A stretch of 64,000 nucleotides of DNA from Vibrio jasicida CAIM 1864 = LMG 25398 (GCF_000400365.1 NZ_BAOG01000023.1:1-64000), one strand, 5' to 3'. Counted from the stretch's first letter, positions 1 through 8,589 are shown. Translations and numbers: made by a program. The notes: generated from the sequence alone by a model not told the origin.

Positions 1-122
1 AAGCCTAATCGGCCTAGGGCGGTAAAAATGTCAAAGACTCGCTACCCAGTTAATCGCAAAGCAGCTCCGCTTAAGTGAACTACATTGCGCTTGAACAGCG
101 GCCTTATTCGATTTTGTGACGA

Positions 123-1025
123 CTAAAAACGTCTATGCAACTTCTCTTTTCGTTTCGCCAACATTGCGGCAGGAGAGAAGCCTGTCACCAACATTGTCCC
201 ACTAAGCACCAGAATGGTCCCTATGATGGTGTTGAAACCGACTGGCTCATCCAAAACTAGGTAGCCCCATAGAATACCGAAAACGGGCACAAGGAAAGTG
301 ACGGTGAGAGCCGAAGCAGGGCCAATTTCAGAAACTAGGCGGAAGTAAAGCAAATAAGCCAAACCTGTACAAACCACACCGAGAGCAACCACAGAGCTCC
401 ACTCTATACTGGTTGGTTCTGCACGCATTGGTAAAAATGGCAGTAGCGGAAGTACCCAAATAACCGCTGCCCACATACTGCCGTGTGCGTTGTCAAAAGC
501 TGGGACTTGTGGTGCATTTTTAGTGTAGTTGGTTGCAATCCCATAGCTGAAAGAAGCCATTAAGCTTGCCCCAATAGGGAGGGTAGCCTCTCTGCCGATG
601 ATTGAAGAATCCAAACCGACAAGTACAGCGACACCGCCAATACCAATCATCATACCTAGAATGGCTTTTGCCGTTAAAGGGCTGCGATACCAAACAAAAC
701 CAATTAATGCGCCCCATATCGGTGCGGTTGAGTTGAGAATGGCTAAGGTCGACGCATTAAGTGTTTGAACAGCGTAAGCAAAAAGCAGAAAGGGCACGGC
801 GCTATTAAATAAGCCAATAATGAAAAAGTGCTTAATGTGTTTTGTGAAGGCAAGTTTCTTTTTGAGATAGAAAGCTATCAAGAGCAATGCTATTGCCGCA
901 AATGCAACACGAAACTCGATTAAGTAAGCCGGTCCGAACGTATTAGCGGCGACTCGCATAAACAGAAACGAGCCACCCCAAATAGCAGCGAGACAAAGTA
1001 AGCGAAAAAAACTGGCTGCAGTCAT
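123..1025 (-). CDS. EamA/DMT-family permease
   Basis: A 300-residue inner-membrane protein of the drug/metabolite transporter superfamily. About ten hydrophobic segments form two tandem EamA repeats (roughly residues 6-137 and 150-283), with the conserved pattern of an N-terminal AIWGGSF segment and a late 'GTILVLSG' segment. These carriers export metabolites such as amino acids, but the substrate cannot be read from sequence. The ATG at 1025 is preceded on the minus strand by AAGGATG, a good ribosome-binding site. Nothing in the 122 bases downstream, to the window edge, looks like a gene. The next gene to the right is also on the minus strand but is unrelated, so this is probably transcribed alone. 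Confidence 0.85.
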   Translation of the reverse strand: MTAASFFRLLCLAAIWGGSFLFMRVAANTFGPAYLIEFRVAFAAIALLLIAFYLKKKLAFTKHIKHFFIIGLFNSAVPFLLFAYAVQTLNASTLAILNSTAPIWGALIGFVWYRSPLTAKAILGMMIGIGGVAVLVGLDSSIIGREATLPIGASLMASFSYGIATNYTKNAPQVPAFDNAHGSMWAAVIWVLPLLPFLPMRAEPTSIEWSSVVALGVVCTGLAYLLYFRLVSEIGPASALTVTFLVPVFGILWGYLVLDEPVGFNTIIGTILVLSGTMLVTGFSPAAMLAKRKEKLHRRF

Positions 1026-1159
1026 GATACATCCTTGGTCGAGGTCTAGCGCCCCATTGATTAATTGTTGCGCTAACAGTGGATTAAACCAAGGATGAGA
1101 TCAACCAGAAATGCAACGCCAGTTCCGAATCTGGCTACCACTGACTTATTTTGATGGTC

Positions 1160-1963
1160 TTAAATTTCTTCTTTTGGAAACAAGATTGGGAGGCTGTCCC
1201 TGTAGGTGTGATACCACATTTTTCCATGATCTAAATTTTTATACTCGATAAGAGTCGGTAAATTGAAACCCATGTAGTTCTTGGTTTGTATATGTTTATA
1301 GAAAGCCTCAACGGAGGGGTGATTTCCTATGTGTGTTGAGCTGAATATAGCGGTGACTTCTAACCATGGCGAAGCCTCGTAACGTTCCTCTTCCAAAGGA
1401 TAGATGGTGTCTTCAATACGCCAGAACGAACCGTCGGCGATAATAAAATTCTTGAAAAACTGGCTCCCAATATCTTCTGATACCATGATATGTGCTGTTT
1501 TTGCACCTCCAAATGAATGTCCAGCCAGTGTGCGTTCATTTGGATCGATATCGTATTCGGCTTCGACAACTGGGATGAGTTCTTGGGTTAAGAAAAGGTA
1601 GAAGTCATCGACCCCTGGTGGCAAATAATCAATATTTCTGCGTCCAGGAGGACCTTCATGAATGGCGATTAGAATGACATCGAGTTCGGCATTGGCGACA
1701 AGGTTGCCAAACCCCTGACCCGTCCCATTACCATCGGAAACGTAGATAACGGGCAAAGATGTTGTGCGCTCTTCATAGTTTTCTGGCAAGTAGATGTCGT
1801 AGGGATAGCTGACGCCAGTGATATTAGAAAAGATATTGTCTTGTACTTTTTCCGCAGGAACATACGCGGAGCTGCTGTCAACAGAGGAGCCATCTCCCCC
1901 ACCACATGCTGATAACACAAGCCCCAAAGAAAGGGCGATGAACCAACGCTTCAAAACTTCCAT
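1160..1963 (-). CDS. Lipoprotein alpha/beta-hydrolase, esterase-D-like
   Basis: A 267-residue exported lipoprotein. The signal peptide ends in the lipobox LSAC with the lipidated Cys at residue 20, followed by a flexible Gly/Ser stretch. The body matches the putative esterase family (esterase D / enterochelin esterase type): the nucleophile elbow GHSFGG places the catalytic Ser at residue 150, and a late 'LDHGKMW' segment supplies the likely catalytic His. It would hydrolyse an ester at the periplasmic face of a membrane; related proteins cleave siderophore or acyl esters, but no iron-uptake gene is nearby, so the substrate is open. It is flanked by same-strand genes with gaps of over 130 bases and is probably monocistronic. 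Confidence 0.8.
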   Translation of the reverse strand: MEVLKRWFIALSLGLVLSACGGGDGSSVDSSSAYVPAEKVQDNIFSNITGVSYPYDIYLPENYEERTTSLPVIYVSDGNGTGQGFGNLVANAELDVILIAIHEGPPGRRNIDYLPPGVDDFYLFLTQELIPVVEAEYDIDPNERTLAGHSFGGAKTAHIMVSEDIGSQFFKNFIIADGSFWRIEDTIYPLEEERYEASPWLEVTAIFSSTHIGNHPSVEAFYKHIQTKNYMGFNLPTLIEYKNLDHGKMWYHTYRDSLPILFPKEEI

Positions 1964-2128
1964 GTTTTACCTTTGCTTTTGATTTAAAGAACAAAAACAA
2001 TTGTATAAAATTTGCGCAGTCAAGAAGCCTCGCGTTATCAACAAATGAAAAGGCGGGGCGAGCGGGTTTGTAACTCTTCGAGTCAATTATCGAATGCGGT
2101 GGTACGTTATTGTTTTACCTGTCATTAA

Positions 2129-2485
2129 TTATTGGCTTTCAGACCAGACCGCGAACTCGTTGCCACTTGGTTCGGCAAAATGGAAACGACAACCTCCCGG
2201 GAACTCGAAGATAGGGCGGATGATTTGCCCCCCGAACTGTTCGACTTTGGCTAACGTGGTGTGAATATCTGAGCTATAGAACACCAATAGTGCTGCCCCA
2301 TTTGTTGTTTGGCTCACTTGCTCTGCTGCATAAAAGTCACCGTCCAAGCCTTGACCTGAAAAGGCGCTGTATTCTGGCCCATAATCAACGAAGCGCCACC
2401 CAAAGGTTTGCTCGAAAAACTGTTTAGTCGCATTGATGTCTCGCGTGCCAAACTCAACGTAATTTAACTTTTCATGTTGGTGCAT
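2129..2485 (-). CDS. VOC-family (glyoxalase-fold) protein
   Basis: A 118-residue single-domain protein of the vicinal oxygen chelate superfamily. The opening 'NYVEFGTRDINATKQFFEQTFGW' region gives the first beta-alpha-beta unit, and the C-terminal half ends in 'CRFHFAEPSGNEFAVWSES', the usual last strand with a metal-ligand-type Glu. Members act as glyoxalases, dioxygenases or antibiotic-binding proteins; the substrate is unknown here. Cytoplasmic, with no signal peptide. An ATG at 2485 is preceded by AAAAGGACACC on the minus strand, a usable ribosome-binding site. It is separated from the divergent catalase gene by a 259-base control region. Confidence 0.8.
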   Translation of the reverse strand: MHQHEKLNYVEFGTRDINATKQFFEQTFGWRFVDYGPEYSAFSGQGLDGDFYAAEQVSQTTNGAALLVFYSSDIHTTLAKVEQFGGQIIRPIFEFPGGCRFHFAEPSGNEFAVWSESQ

Positions 2486-2559
2486 TCTGGTGTCCTTTTC
2501 ATCGCTGTGCTTTTCTGTCAGTGTATTAACTCTTCCGTCGAGTTTCTCAGCCCGAGTCT

Positions 2560-2588
2560 AGGTTTTATTAATCAAACTGATAAAACCT
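2560..2588. promoter_or_regulatory. Inverted repeat in the VOC/catalase divergent region
   Basis: AGGTTTTAT and ATAAAACCT form perfect 9-base arms around an 11-base spacer. It lies 157 bases before the catalase start and 75 bases before the VOC start. No T-run follows, so it reads more like an operator than a terminator. The bound protein is unknown, and I could not match it to an OxyR site. Confidence 0.4.
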
Positions 2589-2744
2589 CAAAAATTTCAT
2601 TGGTTATCCCTATTAAATCTATCGTTATTTCCCATTAAACAAATGTAATCATTGAAGATATATTCTTAGTGGGCAGAAAAGAGCTTTTGAGTATCCATTG
2701 ACCACTCGACTGGTCAAATGGTTAGCACGCATTGGAGAGCAACC

Positions 2745-4259
2745 ATGCAGATGTCAAAAAGCTTTTTATTAATTACAGTTGGCTTAGCCAGCACATCTCT
2801 GCAGGCGCAAACCCTGACAAGAGACAACGGTGCACCAGTCGGTGACAACCAGAATTCAATCACAGCAGGTGAAAACGGCAGCGTATTACTGCAAGACGTT
2901 CACCTGATCCAAAAATTGCAGCGTTTTGCCAGAGAGCGTATTCCTGAGCGTGTTGTGCATGCTCGTGGTACAGGTGCTCATGGTGAGTTTGTTGCATCGG
3001 CTGATTTTAGTGACTTAACGGTTTCCGCTCCTTTTACTAACAAAGGAAAGGTAACCCCTGTTTTCGTTCGTTTTTCGACCGTTATTCACTCAAAAGGATC
3101 ACCTGAGACACTTCGCGATCCTCGTGGTTTCGCCACTAAATTTTATACTGAACAGGGTAACTGGGATCTGGTAGGGAACAACCTGCCTGTGTTCTTCATC
3201 CGCGATTCAATTAAGTTTCCGGACATGGTGCACTCTCTAAAACCGTCTCCTGTTACCAACGTTCAGGATCCAAACCGATTCTTTGATTTCTTCAGTCATG
3301 AGCCGAGCGCGACCAACATGCTGACTTGGGTTTATAGCAACCTAGGTACGCCAGCAAGCTATCGCACGATGGACGGCTTTGGTGTGCACGCTTATAAGTG
3401 GATTAATAAGCAAGGCGATGTGAACTATGTGAAGTTCCAATGGAAGAGCAAACAAGGTATCGAAAGCCTGCGCCCTGATGAAGTAACCGCAATGCAGGGT
3501 AAGGACTTCAACCATTTAACCAATGATCTGTACAGAGAAATTGGGCGTGGTAACTACCCTAAATGGGATCTCTACGTGAAGGTGCTGTCACCAGAAGCTC
3601 TGAGCAAACTGGATTACAACGGGTTGGATGCGACCAAAGTATGGCTGAATGTACCGGATCAAAAAGTCGGCACTATGACGTTGAACCGCCTACCAGAAAA
3701 TTTCTTTTTAGACACTGAACAGTCGGCATTTGCGCCTTCGAATTTGATTCCTGGTATCGAGCCATCGGAAGACCGTTTGCTACAAGGCCGTTTGTTCGCT
3801 TATGCAGATACACAGCTGTACCGCGTGGGTGTGAACTTGTTCCAACTGCCAGTAAACCGTCCTTTAGCATCAGTGAACAACCATAACCAAGATGGATTGA
3901 GCAACAACGCGAAGCAAGGCAATGGTGATGTGAACTACGAACCAAGCCGTAAATTGGCGCTGGCAGAAGACACGCAATTTAAAGCGGTTGAAACCAAGCT
4001 GGTTGGCACTGTTCAACAGAGAGCAATCAGCAATCCTCGCAACTTCTACCAAGCGGGTGTGTTGTTCCGCAGCATGAGCGAGCAAGACCAGAGTGATTTG
4101 ATTGCTAACTTAGCGGGTGACCTGAACAAGGTGATGGATAAAGACGTTAAGGAAACCATGGTGAGCTATTTCTATCGCGCAGATAAAGAGTACGGTACGC
4201 GTCTGGCTGAAGCGACAGATACCAACCTTAAGCAAGTGAAAAACAAAGCGATGATGTAA
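2745..4259 (+). CDS. Exported monofunctional haem catalase
   Basis: A 504-residue clade-type monofunctional catalase converting hydrogen peroxide to water and oxygen. The catalytic set is visible: distal His72 in VVHARGTGAHG, the distal Asn in VGNNLPVFF (145/146) and the proximal haem-ligand Tyr353 in RLFAYADTQLYR. An N-terminal signal peptide ending near LQAQ indicates a periplasmic enzyme, as in KatB-type catalases. I chose ATG 2745 because GGAGAG lies 5 bases upstream; an earlier in-frame ATG at 2718 lacks such a site and would spoil the signal peptide. An ankyrin gene follows after 100 bases and sodC after that, all on the plus strand. Pseudomonas katB is likewise followed by the ankyrin gene ankB. 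Confidence 0.95.
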   Translation: MQMSKSFLLITVGLASTSLQAQTLTRDNGAPVGDNQNSITAGENGSVLLQDVHLIQKLQRFARERIPERVVHARGTGAHGEFVASADFSDLTVSAPFTNKGKVTPVFVRFSTVIHSKGSPETLRDPRGFATKFYTEQGNWDLVGNNLPVFFIRDSIKFPDMVHSLKPSPVTNVQDPNRFFDFFSHEPSATNMLTWVYSNLGTPASYRTMDGFGVHAYKWINKQGDVNYVKFQWKSKQGIESLRPDEVTAMQGKDFNHLTNDLYREIGRGNYPKWDLYVKVLSPEALSKLDYNGLDATKVWLNVPDQKVGTMTLNRLPENFFLDTEQSAFAPSNLIPGIEPSEDRLLQGRLFAYADTQLYRVGVNLFQLPVNRPLASVNNHNQDGLSNNAKQGNGDVNYEPSRKLALAEDTQFKAVETKLVGTVQQRAISNPRNFYQAGVLFRSMSEQDQSDLIANLAGDLNKVMDKDVKETMVSYFYRADKEYGTRLAEATDTNLKQVKNKAMM

Positions 4260-4359
4260 GCAATAAGTTTTGACCTGCGGGAGATTTATCTGCTCTTTTC
4301 TGCCCGAAAATCAGGGCTCCCGTGGGTCATTCTCAAATTCTGTTAGTGAGGGTGAGTAA

Positions 4360-4824
4360 ATGAAAACCGTGTTTTTGCTCAGTGCCGTTCTGTTCTCTTT
4401 AAGCTTCTCGCTGAGCTTATTAGCTGCCGAAGACGAACTAGAAGAGGAATACCAATCTTTGGTTGAACTGTTCTTTGACGCAGCGCGAATTGGCAATAAC
4501 GAAGTGGTCGATACATTTGTTTCTCAAGGCTTCCCAATCGACCAACGTAACACTCAAAGTTATACCGCATTGATGGTGGCAGCGTATCAAGGACATCGAG
4601 AAACCGTTCGCTTGCTGCTCGATTCTGGCGCTAACGCCTGCCTGCAAGATAAACGTGGTAACACTGCATTAATGGGAGCACTCATCAAGCGTGAAATTGG
4701 CATAGCGAAAGACCTCTATCAAGCGGACTGTTCACCAGAGCTGCGCAATAAAGCAGGGTTAAATTTGAAAGAGTTTGCCGAAATCTATGGTCAATCCAAT
4801 GTGTTGAAATCACTTCAACAATGA
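4360..4824 (+). CDS. Exported ankyrin-repeat protein beside catalase
   Basis: A 154-residue protein with a cleavable signal peptide (residues 1-22, ending LLAAE) and two to three ankyrin repeats. The repeats show as 'TALMVAAYQGHRETVRLLLDSG' and 'NTALMGALIKREIGIAKDLYQ'-like units, with a partial leading unit. In Pseudomonas the equivalent AnkB sits in the periplasm and is needed for full KatB catalase activity, so a chaperone or anchor role for the catalase just upstream is a fair inference. The ribosome-binding site is GAGGGTGAG before ATG 4360. It is 28 bases from sodC, which suggests one operon. Confidence 0.85.
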   Translation: MKTVFLLSAVLFSLSFSLSLLAAEDELEEEYQSLVELFFDAARIGNNEVVDTFVSQGFPIDQRNTQSYTALMVAAYQGHRETVRLLLDSGANACLQDKRGNTALMGALIKREIGIAKDLYQADCSPELRNKAGLNLKEFAEIYGQSNVLKSLQQ

Positions 4825-4851
4825 TAAATAACAATAAATAGGACCCACAGT

Positions 4852-5364
4852 ATGAATAAAACAACATGGCTTGCTGCACTTACGCTTCTCTCTTCCCCAA
4901 CTTTTGCCGAGACAATAAGCGTAGAAATGATTGACCTTGGCTCTGGGCAATCAACCGGTAGTGTGATGATCAGCGACAGTGATTACGGCACCGTTTTTAC
5001 GCCGAAACTACAGGGTTTACCTGCTGGTACGCATGGCTTCCACCTACACACTAACGGCTCGTGCGACAGCATTACCAAAGAAGGTAAAACGATACTTGGC
5101 GGTGCTGCCGGAGGGCATTATGACCCAGAAAAAACAGGTAAGCATGGCTTCCCTTGGACGGACGACAATCACCTTGGCGATTTACCAGCACTTTATGTGA
5201 ATGCTCATGGTGTCGCGGATCAGCCAGTATTGGCACCACGAGTAAAACTTGATGACGTAAAAGGTCGTGCTTTGATGGTTCATGCGGGGGGCGATAACCA
5301 CTCTGACCATCCGGCGAAACTTGGCGGCGGCGGTGCTCGCATTGTGTGTGGTGTGATTAAGTAA
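4852..5364 (+). CDS. sodC: Periplasmic Cu/Zn superoxide dismutase
   Basis: A 170-residue Cu/Zn SOD with a signal peptide ending TFA-E. Copper ligands are in [10 protein letters not shown] and the later [10 protein letters not shown] segment. The zinc loop carries GGHYDP, KHGFP and NHLGDLP. The paired Cys residues of the intramolecular disulfide are in NGSCD and the C-terminal IVCGVI. It dismutates superoxide in the periplasm to peroxide, which the exported catalase encoded upstream could remove. It follows the ankyrin gene by 28 bases with a GGACC-type ribosome-binding site, and is closed by a strong terminator 27 bases downstream. Confidence 0.95.
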   Translation: MNKTTWLAALTLLSSPTFAETISVEMIDLGSGQSTGSVMISDSDYGTVFTPKLQGLPAGTHGFHLHTNGSCDSITKEGKTILGGAAGGHYDPEKTGKHGFPWTDDNHLGDLPALYVNAHGVADQPVLAPRVKLDDVKGRALMVHAGGDNHSDHPAKLGGGGARIVCGVIK

Positions 5365-5390
5365 TCCCCTTCTTAGATGCCACAAACAAA

Positions 5391-5424
5391 AAACGGTCCA
5401 GATAAGTTGGACCGTTTTCTTTTT
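5391..5424 (+). terminator. Rho-independent terminator after sodC
   Basis: AAACGGTCCA and TGGACCGTTT form a perfect 10-base stem around a 7-base loop, followed by TCTTTTT. It ends the catalase-ank-sodC transcription unit. The A-rich left flank means it may also act on the convergent nicotinamidase transcript. Confidence 0.9.
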
Positions 5425-5463
5425 AAGCAAAAGCTGATGGGCTTAGGTTCAAACCGACGCAAA

Positions 5464-6117
5464 TTACGCGAAATTCTCAACGATGATGTCATCTGCATTG
5501 CTAACAAATACTGCGCCTTTCTCTTCCATCTCCGCAATCACTGCATCGATAGTATCTGGCAATACTGCGCGGCTAGAGGCTAAGTTCACAATCACTTTGA
5601 AACCTAAATCGAGAGCTTGAGTGACGGACTTCTTCACACAAAAATCAAGCGCTAAGCCACCAACAACAACCGTATCGATGTTGTTGAATTTAAGGAACTC
5701 ATTCGCACCTGTGGTTTTGGTATCAGCCACGTCGTGGAAAAAGATGCCATAAGGGTGTGCGTCTGGGTCCATGCCTTTGTTGACTTGGAAATCGTACTCC
5801 AGAACAGGAGGTAGACCGTCCAGCAGTTCAACGCCCGTAGTACCAAGCACGCAATGGCGGTTCCACTTAATGTCTACATTAGGTAGGCCGACAGGTTCAA
5901 GCATATTCGCTGGCGTTTCTGCATCCCAAGCTGCTTTTGGTGGGTGTAAATCACGGCTAACGAGCTTTAAGCGACCTTTAGTGCGGTTCTTTAATAGCTC
6001 AGGAACAATGTCTAATGCGCCAGTGACGGGTAATTCGCCAGGGCAAAGTTCGGTGAAGCCTTTTTCAGGATCCACGTCGATCACAGCAGTGGTTTGGTAG
6101 TTAACTCGAACGGTCAT
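5464..6117 (-). CDS. pncA: Nicotinamidase (isochorismatase fold)
   Basis: A 217-residue cysteine hydrolase that would deamidate nicotinamide to nicotinate. The catalytic triad can be placed as Asp14 (AVIDVDPEKGF), Lys114 (VNKGMDP) and Cys160 (LDFCVKKSV), and a metal-site motif is visible in SRDLHPP (Asp56, His58). The cis-peptide segment before the nucleophile, 'VVGGLALDFCV', is typical. It reads leftwards, 32 bases behind the NrtR-type regulator and facing away from pncB, which takes the product nicotinate into NAD. That context favours nicotinamidase over other isochorismatase-family activities. A GGAGTC ribosome-binding site precedes ATG 6117. Confidence 0.85.
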   Translation of the reverse strand: MTVRVNYQTTAVIDVDPEKGFTELCPGELPVTGALDIVPELLKNRTKGRLKLVSRDLHPPKAAWDAETPANMLEPVGLPNVDIKWNRHCVLGTTGVELLDGLPPVLEYDFQVNKGMDPDAHPYGIFFHDVADTKTTGANEFLKFNNIDTVVVGGLALDFCVKKSVTQALDLGFKVIVNLASSRAVLPDTIDAVIAEMEEKGAVFVSNADDIIVENFA

Positions 6118-6149
6118 GGCAGACTCCTTGTCTGTCTTTTGTGCTTGCG

Positions 6150-6875
6150 TTAACCACGCAAACAGTTTTGGAAAAAGGTCACTTCGTCGCTTGCTAGGGT
6201 GTACACCATGGCTGGCTTACCGCCTTTACCTTTGTTGGTGGAAGCGACCTTGTTGGTTGACTTTAGAACACCAGAATCAATCAAGCGGCGTTTGATCGTC
6301 ATTCGACTGATATCAATGCCAAACTCTTGGTATGCGGCAATGATGTCTGCGACCAAAAATTCTTTATCGAGTGCGAACAACAACACTGAGGTGTATTCAA
6401 TAGAGGCACGCAGCTTCTGCCACGCTTTTTCAATCATCTTTTGGTGATCAAAAGCGAGGGTTTCTTCACTATCAAGGATTGCTTGCAGCGGGAACCACTT
6501 CAAATGACACTCTGGTACGCCAGCATTGTCGATTTGTTCTTTGTTATTGCGGTCTACTAAGGCGTAGTGGGTGATGTTCAGGCTCCAATCTTCAGGGTCG
6601 CGCTTTGGATCGCCATCGACAAAAGCTTCGCTAAAGTGGCGAGGGTAGGTGTGAATTTTTTCACGGCAGATTCTACGTCGCGCTGCTTCGAAGTTTTCGT
6701 CTGCTGCTCGTCCACCTTCGTGCGTCATGTCTTTATCAAACACAAATCCACCAGGCAAAGCCCACACGCCGTGGTAGGGGCGTTCTGGATTTGAACGTTT
6801 GATCAGCAACACTTCCAACCCTTTATCGGCACAGCCAGATAGTCTGAATGGAATGATGTCGACAGTTACGATCAT
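6150..6875 (-). CDS. nrtR: NrtR-type Nudix transcriptional regulator of NAD metabolism
   Basis: A 241-residue protein: an N-terminal Nudix domain (about residues 1-140) and a C-terminal winged helix (about 150-230, containing 'DISRMTIKRRLIDSGVL'). The Nudix box is degenerate: where active enzymes have REXXEE, this has RRRICREK. Such loss is known in NrtR, where the domain senses ADP-ribose-type NAD derivatives instead of hydrolysing. I place the start at ATG 6875 because AGGA lies 8 bases upstream; the longer form from 6932 has no such site. It lies between pncA (same strand, 32 bases) and pncB (divergent), the expected targets. Repeated GTAAGTAA sequences at 6898 and 6936 fall in its own leader and may be weak operators. 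Confidence 0.85.
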   Translation of the reverse strand: MIVTVDIIPFRLSGCADKGLEVLLIKRSNPERPYHGVWALPGGFVFDKDMTHEGGRAADENFEAARRRICREKIHTYPRHFSEAFVDGDPKRDPEDWSLNITHYALVDRNNKEQIDNAGVPECHLKWFPLQAILDSEETLAFDHQKMIEKAWQKLRASIEYTSVLLFALDKEFLVADIIAAYQEFGIDISRMTIKRRLIDSGVLKSTNKVASTNKGKGGKPAMVYTLASDEVTFFQNCLRG

Positions 6876-6954
6876 GATTGGGTCCTGAGATTGATTTGTA
6901 AGTAATCTAGCGCATAACAAGTAGTCAATCAATGGGTAAGTAACCGATTGTTAG

Positions 6955-6970
6955 AAACGTACGTACGTTT
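6955..6970. promoter_or_regulatory. 16-base perfect palindrome, nrtR-pncB intergenic
   Basis: AAACGTACGTACGTTT reads identically on both strands. It lies 80 bases before nrtR and well upstream of the pncB promoter. It may be an operator for an unidentified dimeric regulator. It differs from the GTTA-N-TAAC sites beside pncB, so it need not be an NrtR site. Confidence 0.4.
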
Positions 6971-7068
6971 TTCTCGTGATACTGTTTAAGCATGAATGTG
7001 CGTATATGTTCAGGTTATCCACAATAGTTGTTGGATTATTGTGCGTAAAAACCTTATAAAAAAGAGTG

Positions 7069-7132
7069 GTTAGTAACAAAAGTTGACAAACTAATAGTGG
7101 GTGTTTATTGTTTACGCAATTTAGTTAGTAAC
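7069..7132 (+). promoter_or_regulatory. pncB promoter framed by two GTTAGTAAC operators
   Basis: A consensus-like promoter, TTGACA (7083-7088) with a 17-base spacer and TATTGT (7106-7111), drives pncB. It is bracketed by two exact copies of GTTAGTAAC (7069-7077 and 7124-7132), 55 bases apart. Each copy is a GTTA-N-TAAC inverted repeat. One sits just upstream of -35 and one over the likely start site, which suits repression by a dimeric regulator. NrtR, encoded divergently, is the obvious candidate by inference. Confidence 0.6.
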
Positions 7133-7141
7133 AACAAGTTA

Positions 7142-7235
7142 TATACCCAAGTTTGCCTTGTTGAGAACTTCCCGCCAACTTCGTTGGGAAAACAATAAGA
7201 TGCGGTTTGCACCGTGCTGAGGGAATTTGGGTATA
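7142..7235 (+). repeat. Dispersed Vibrio-type repeat with TATACCCAA/TTGGGTATA ends
   Basis: A 94-base element opens with TATACCCAAGTTTGCC and closes with TTTGGGTATA, so its termini are inverted repeats. Inside is a second hairpin, TTCCC-gc-CAAC around TTC to GTTGGGAA. It lies wholly in the predicted 5' leader of pncB, between the promoter and the start codon 30 bases beyond. A related element, same ends but different interior, is at 17241-17288. It encodes no protein and resembles small MITE/REP-like units. Confidence 0.6.
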
Positions 7236-7265
7236 AACGAAAAAGGGCGTGTAGAAGGGCTCCGA

Positions 7266-8576
7266 ATGACCACCAATTTATTTTCGTCTCGCATCATTCA
7301 AAGTGCGTTAGATTTTGACGTATACAAAGTGAATATGATGAGTGCTGTTGCAACGCTTTATCCAGATGCGATGGTGTCCTACAAATTCATTGTTCGCAGT
7401 GAAGAAGACCTGTCTGAACTACTGCCAGATGTGAAAGCGGAAGTTCTAAAACTGCAAGACATCACTTTCTCGGCAGAAGAAATCGAGTACATGAAAGGTG
7501 TCGCGCCTTATCTTAGCTCTGAGTTTGTTGACGCTCTGCATGCATTTCGTTTTAACCCTCAACGTGACGTTTCTTTCAATACTAAAACCATGGCTGATGG
7601 CACAAGCCAATTACGCATCACCATCAATGGTCTTTGGAAAGAAACCATTCTCTACGAGACCATCATCATGAGTATTGTGTCCGAAGTGCGTAGCCGTGCA
7701 CGTTGGGCAGACATTCCAGTCGAGCAATTCCAATCCGTTCTTAAAGAGAAAGTTAGTCATCTAAAATCCGAACTAAAACGCCGCAATATCACTAACTTTA
7801 AGTTTGCTGATATGTCGACCCGTCGTCGCTTCTCCTTCCAAGCACAGCGTTCAATGCTGCAGTATCTGAGCCAAGAGTTGCCTGACAGCCTCACTGGAAC
7901 CAGTAACTACCATTTGGCGAAAGAGCTCGATCTCATGCCAATCGGTACGGTGGCACACGAATGGTTTATGGGGCACCAAGCGCTCGTGAATGTTCGTGAT
8001 TCACAAAAGGTAGCATTACAACGTTGGCAAAAGATGTTTAATGGCGCGTTAGGCATTGCTTTAACAGACACCATTGGTATCGACGCGTTCTTAAAAGACT
8101 TCGATGAAGAGCTAAGTAATGCTTACGCTGGTGTTCGTCATGACAGTGGCTGCCCTTACACATGGGGCGAGAAGATGATTGAGCATTACCAATCGCTTGG
8201 CATCGATCCTATGACCAAAACCTTGGTGTTTACAGACGGCTTGAACTTTGACCAAGCATTGGATATTTGTGAGCACTTCCAAGGTCGAGTACAAATCAGC
8301 TTTGGTATTGGTACGTTTTTGGCCAACGATATGGGCGAGTACGTGAACGCACAAAGTGTTGCGTACAAACCTCTGTCTATCGTTATTAAAATGGTGTCAT
8401 GCAACGGCTCACCTGTTGCGAAAATCAGCGATGAGCCAGAGAAAGCGATGTGCGAAGATATCTTCTTTCTGATGAATTTGAAGCGTCGTTTTGAGCAACC
8501 GCTCGATCTTGATGAGTGCCGTGTTTTGATTGATCGCCTCGAAGACGAAGGCGATAACTACCTTATCGACGCTTAA
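7266..8576 (+). CDS. pncB: Nicotinate phosphoribosyltransferase
   Basis: A 436-residue enzyme making nicotinate mononucleotide from nicotinate and PRPP with ATP, the committed step of Preiss-Handler NAD salvage. The N-terminus LDFDVYKVNMM matches the substrate-entry segment of PncB. The central 'FADMSTRRRFSFQAQ' region and the phosphate-binding 'GVRHDSGCPYTWGEKM' and 'FGIGTFLANDMG' regions match family motifs, and length is normal for the proteobacterial type. I chose ATG 7266, with AGAAGGG 7 bases upstream; an earlier ATG at 7227 falls inside a repeat element. Divergent from nrtR. The leader carries operator-like repeats and a structured repeat, so control at both transcription and RNA level is possible. 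Confidence 0.93.
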   Translation: MTTNLFSSRIIQSALDFDVYKVNMMSAVATLYPDAMVSYKFIVRSEEDLSELLPDVKAEVLKLQDITFSAEEIEYMKGVAPYLSSEFVDALHAFRFNPQRDVSFNTKTMADGTSQLRITINGLWKETILYETIIMSIVSEVRSRARWADIPVEQFQSVLKEKVSHLKSELKRRNITNFKFADMSTRRRFSFQAQRSMLQYLSQELPDSLTGTSNYHLAKELDLMPIGTVAHEWFMGHQALVNVRDSQKVALQRWQKMFNGALGIALTDTIGIDAFLKDFDEELSNAYAGVRHDSGCPYTWGEKMIEHYQSLGIDPMTKTLVFTDGLNFDQALDICEHFQGRVQISFGIGTFLANDMGEYVNAQSVAYKPLSIVIKMVSCNGSPVAKISDEPEKAMCEDIFFLMNLKRRFEQPLDLDECRVLIDRLEDEGDNYLIDA

Positions 8577-8589
8577 GCTATCGATGAAT

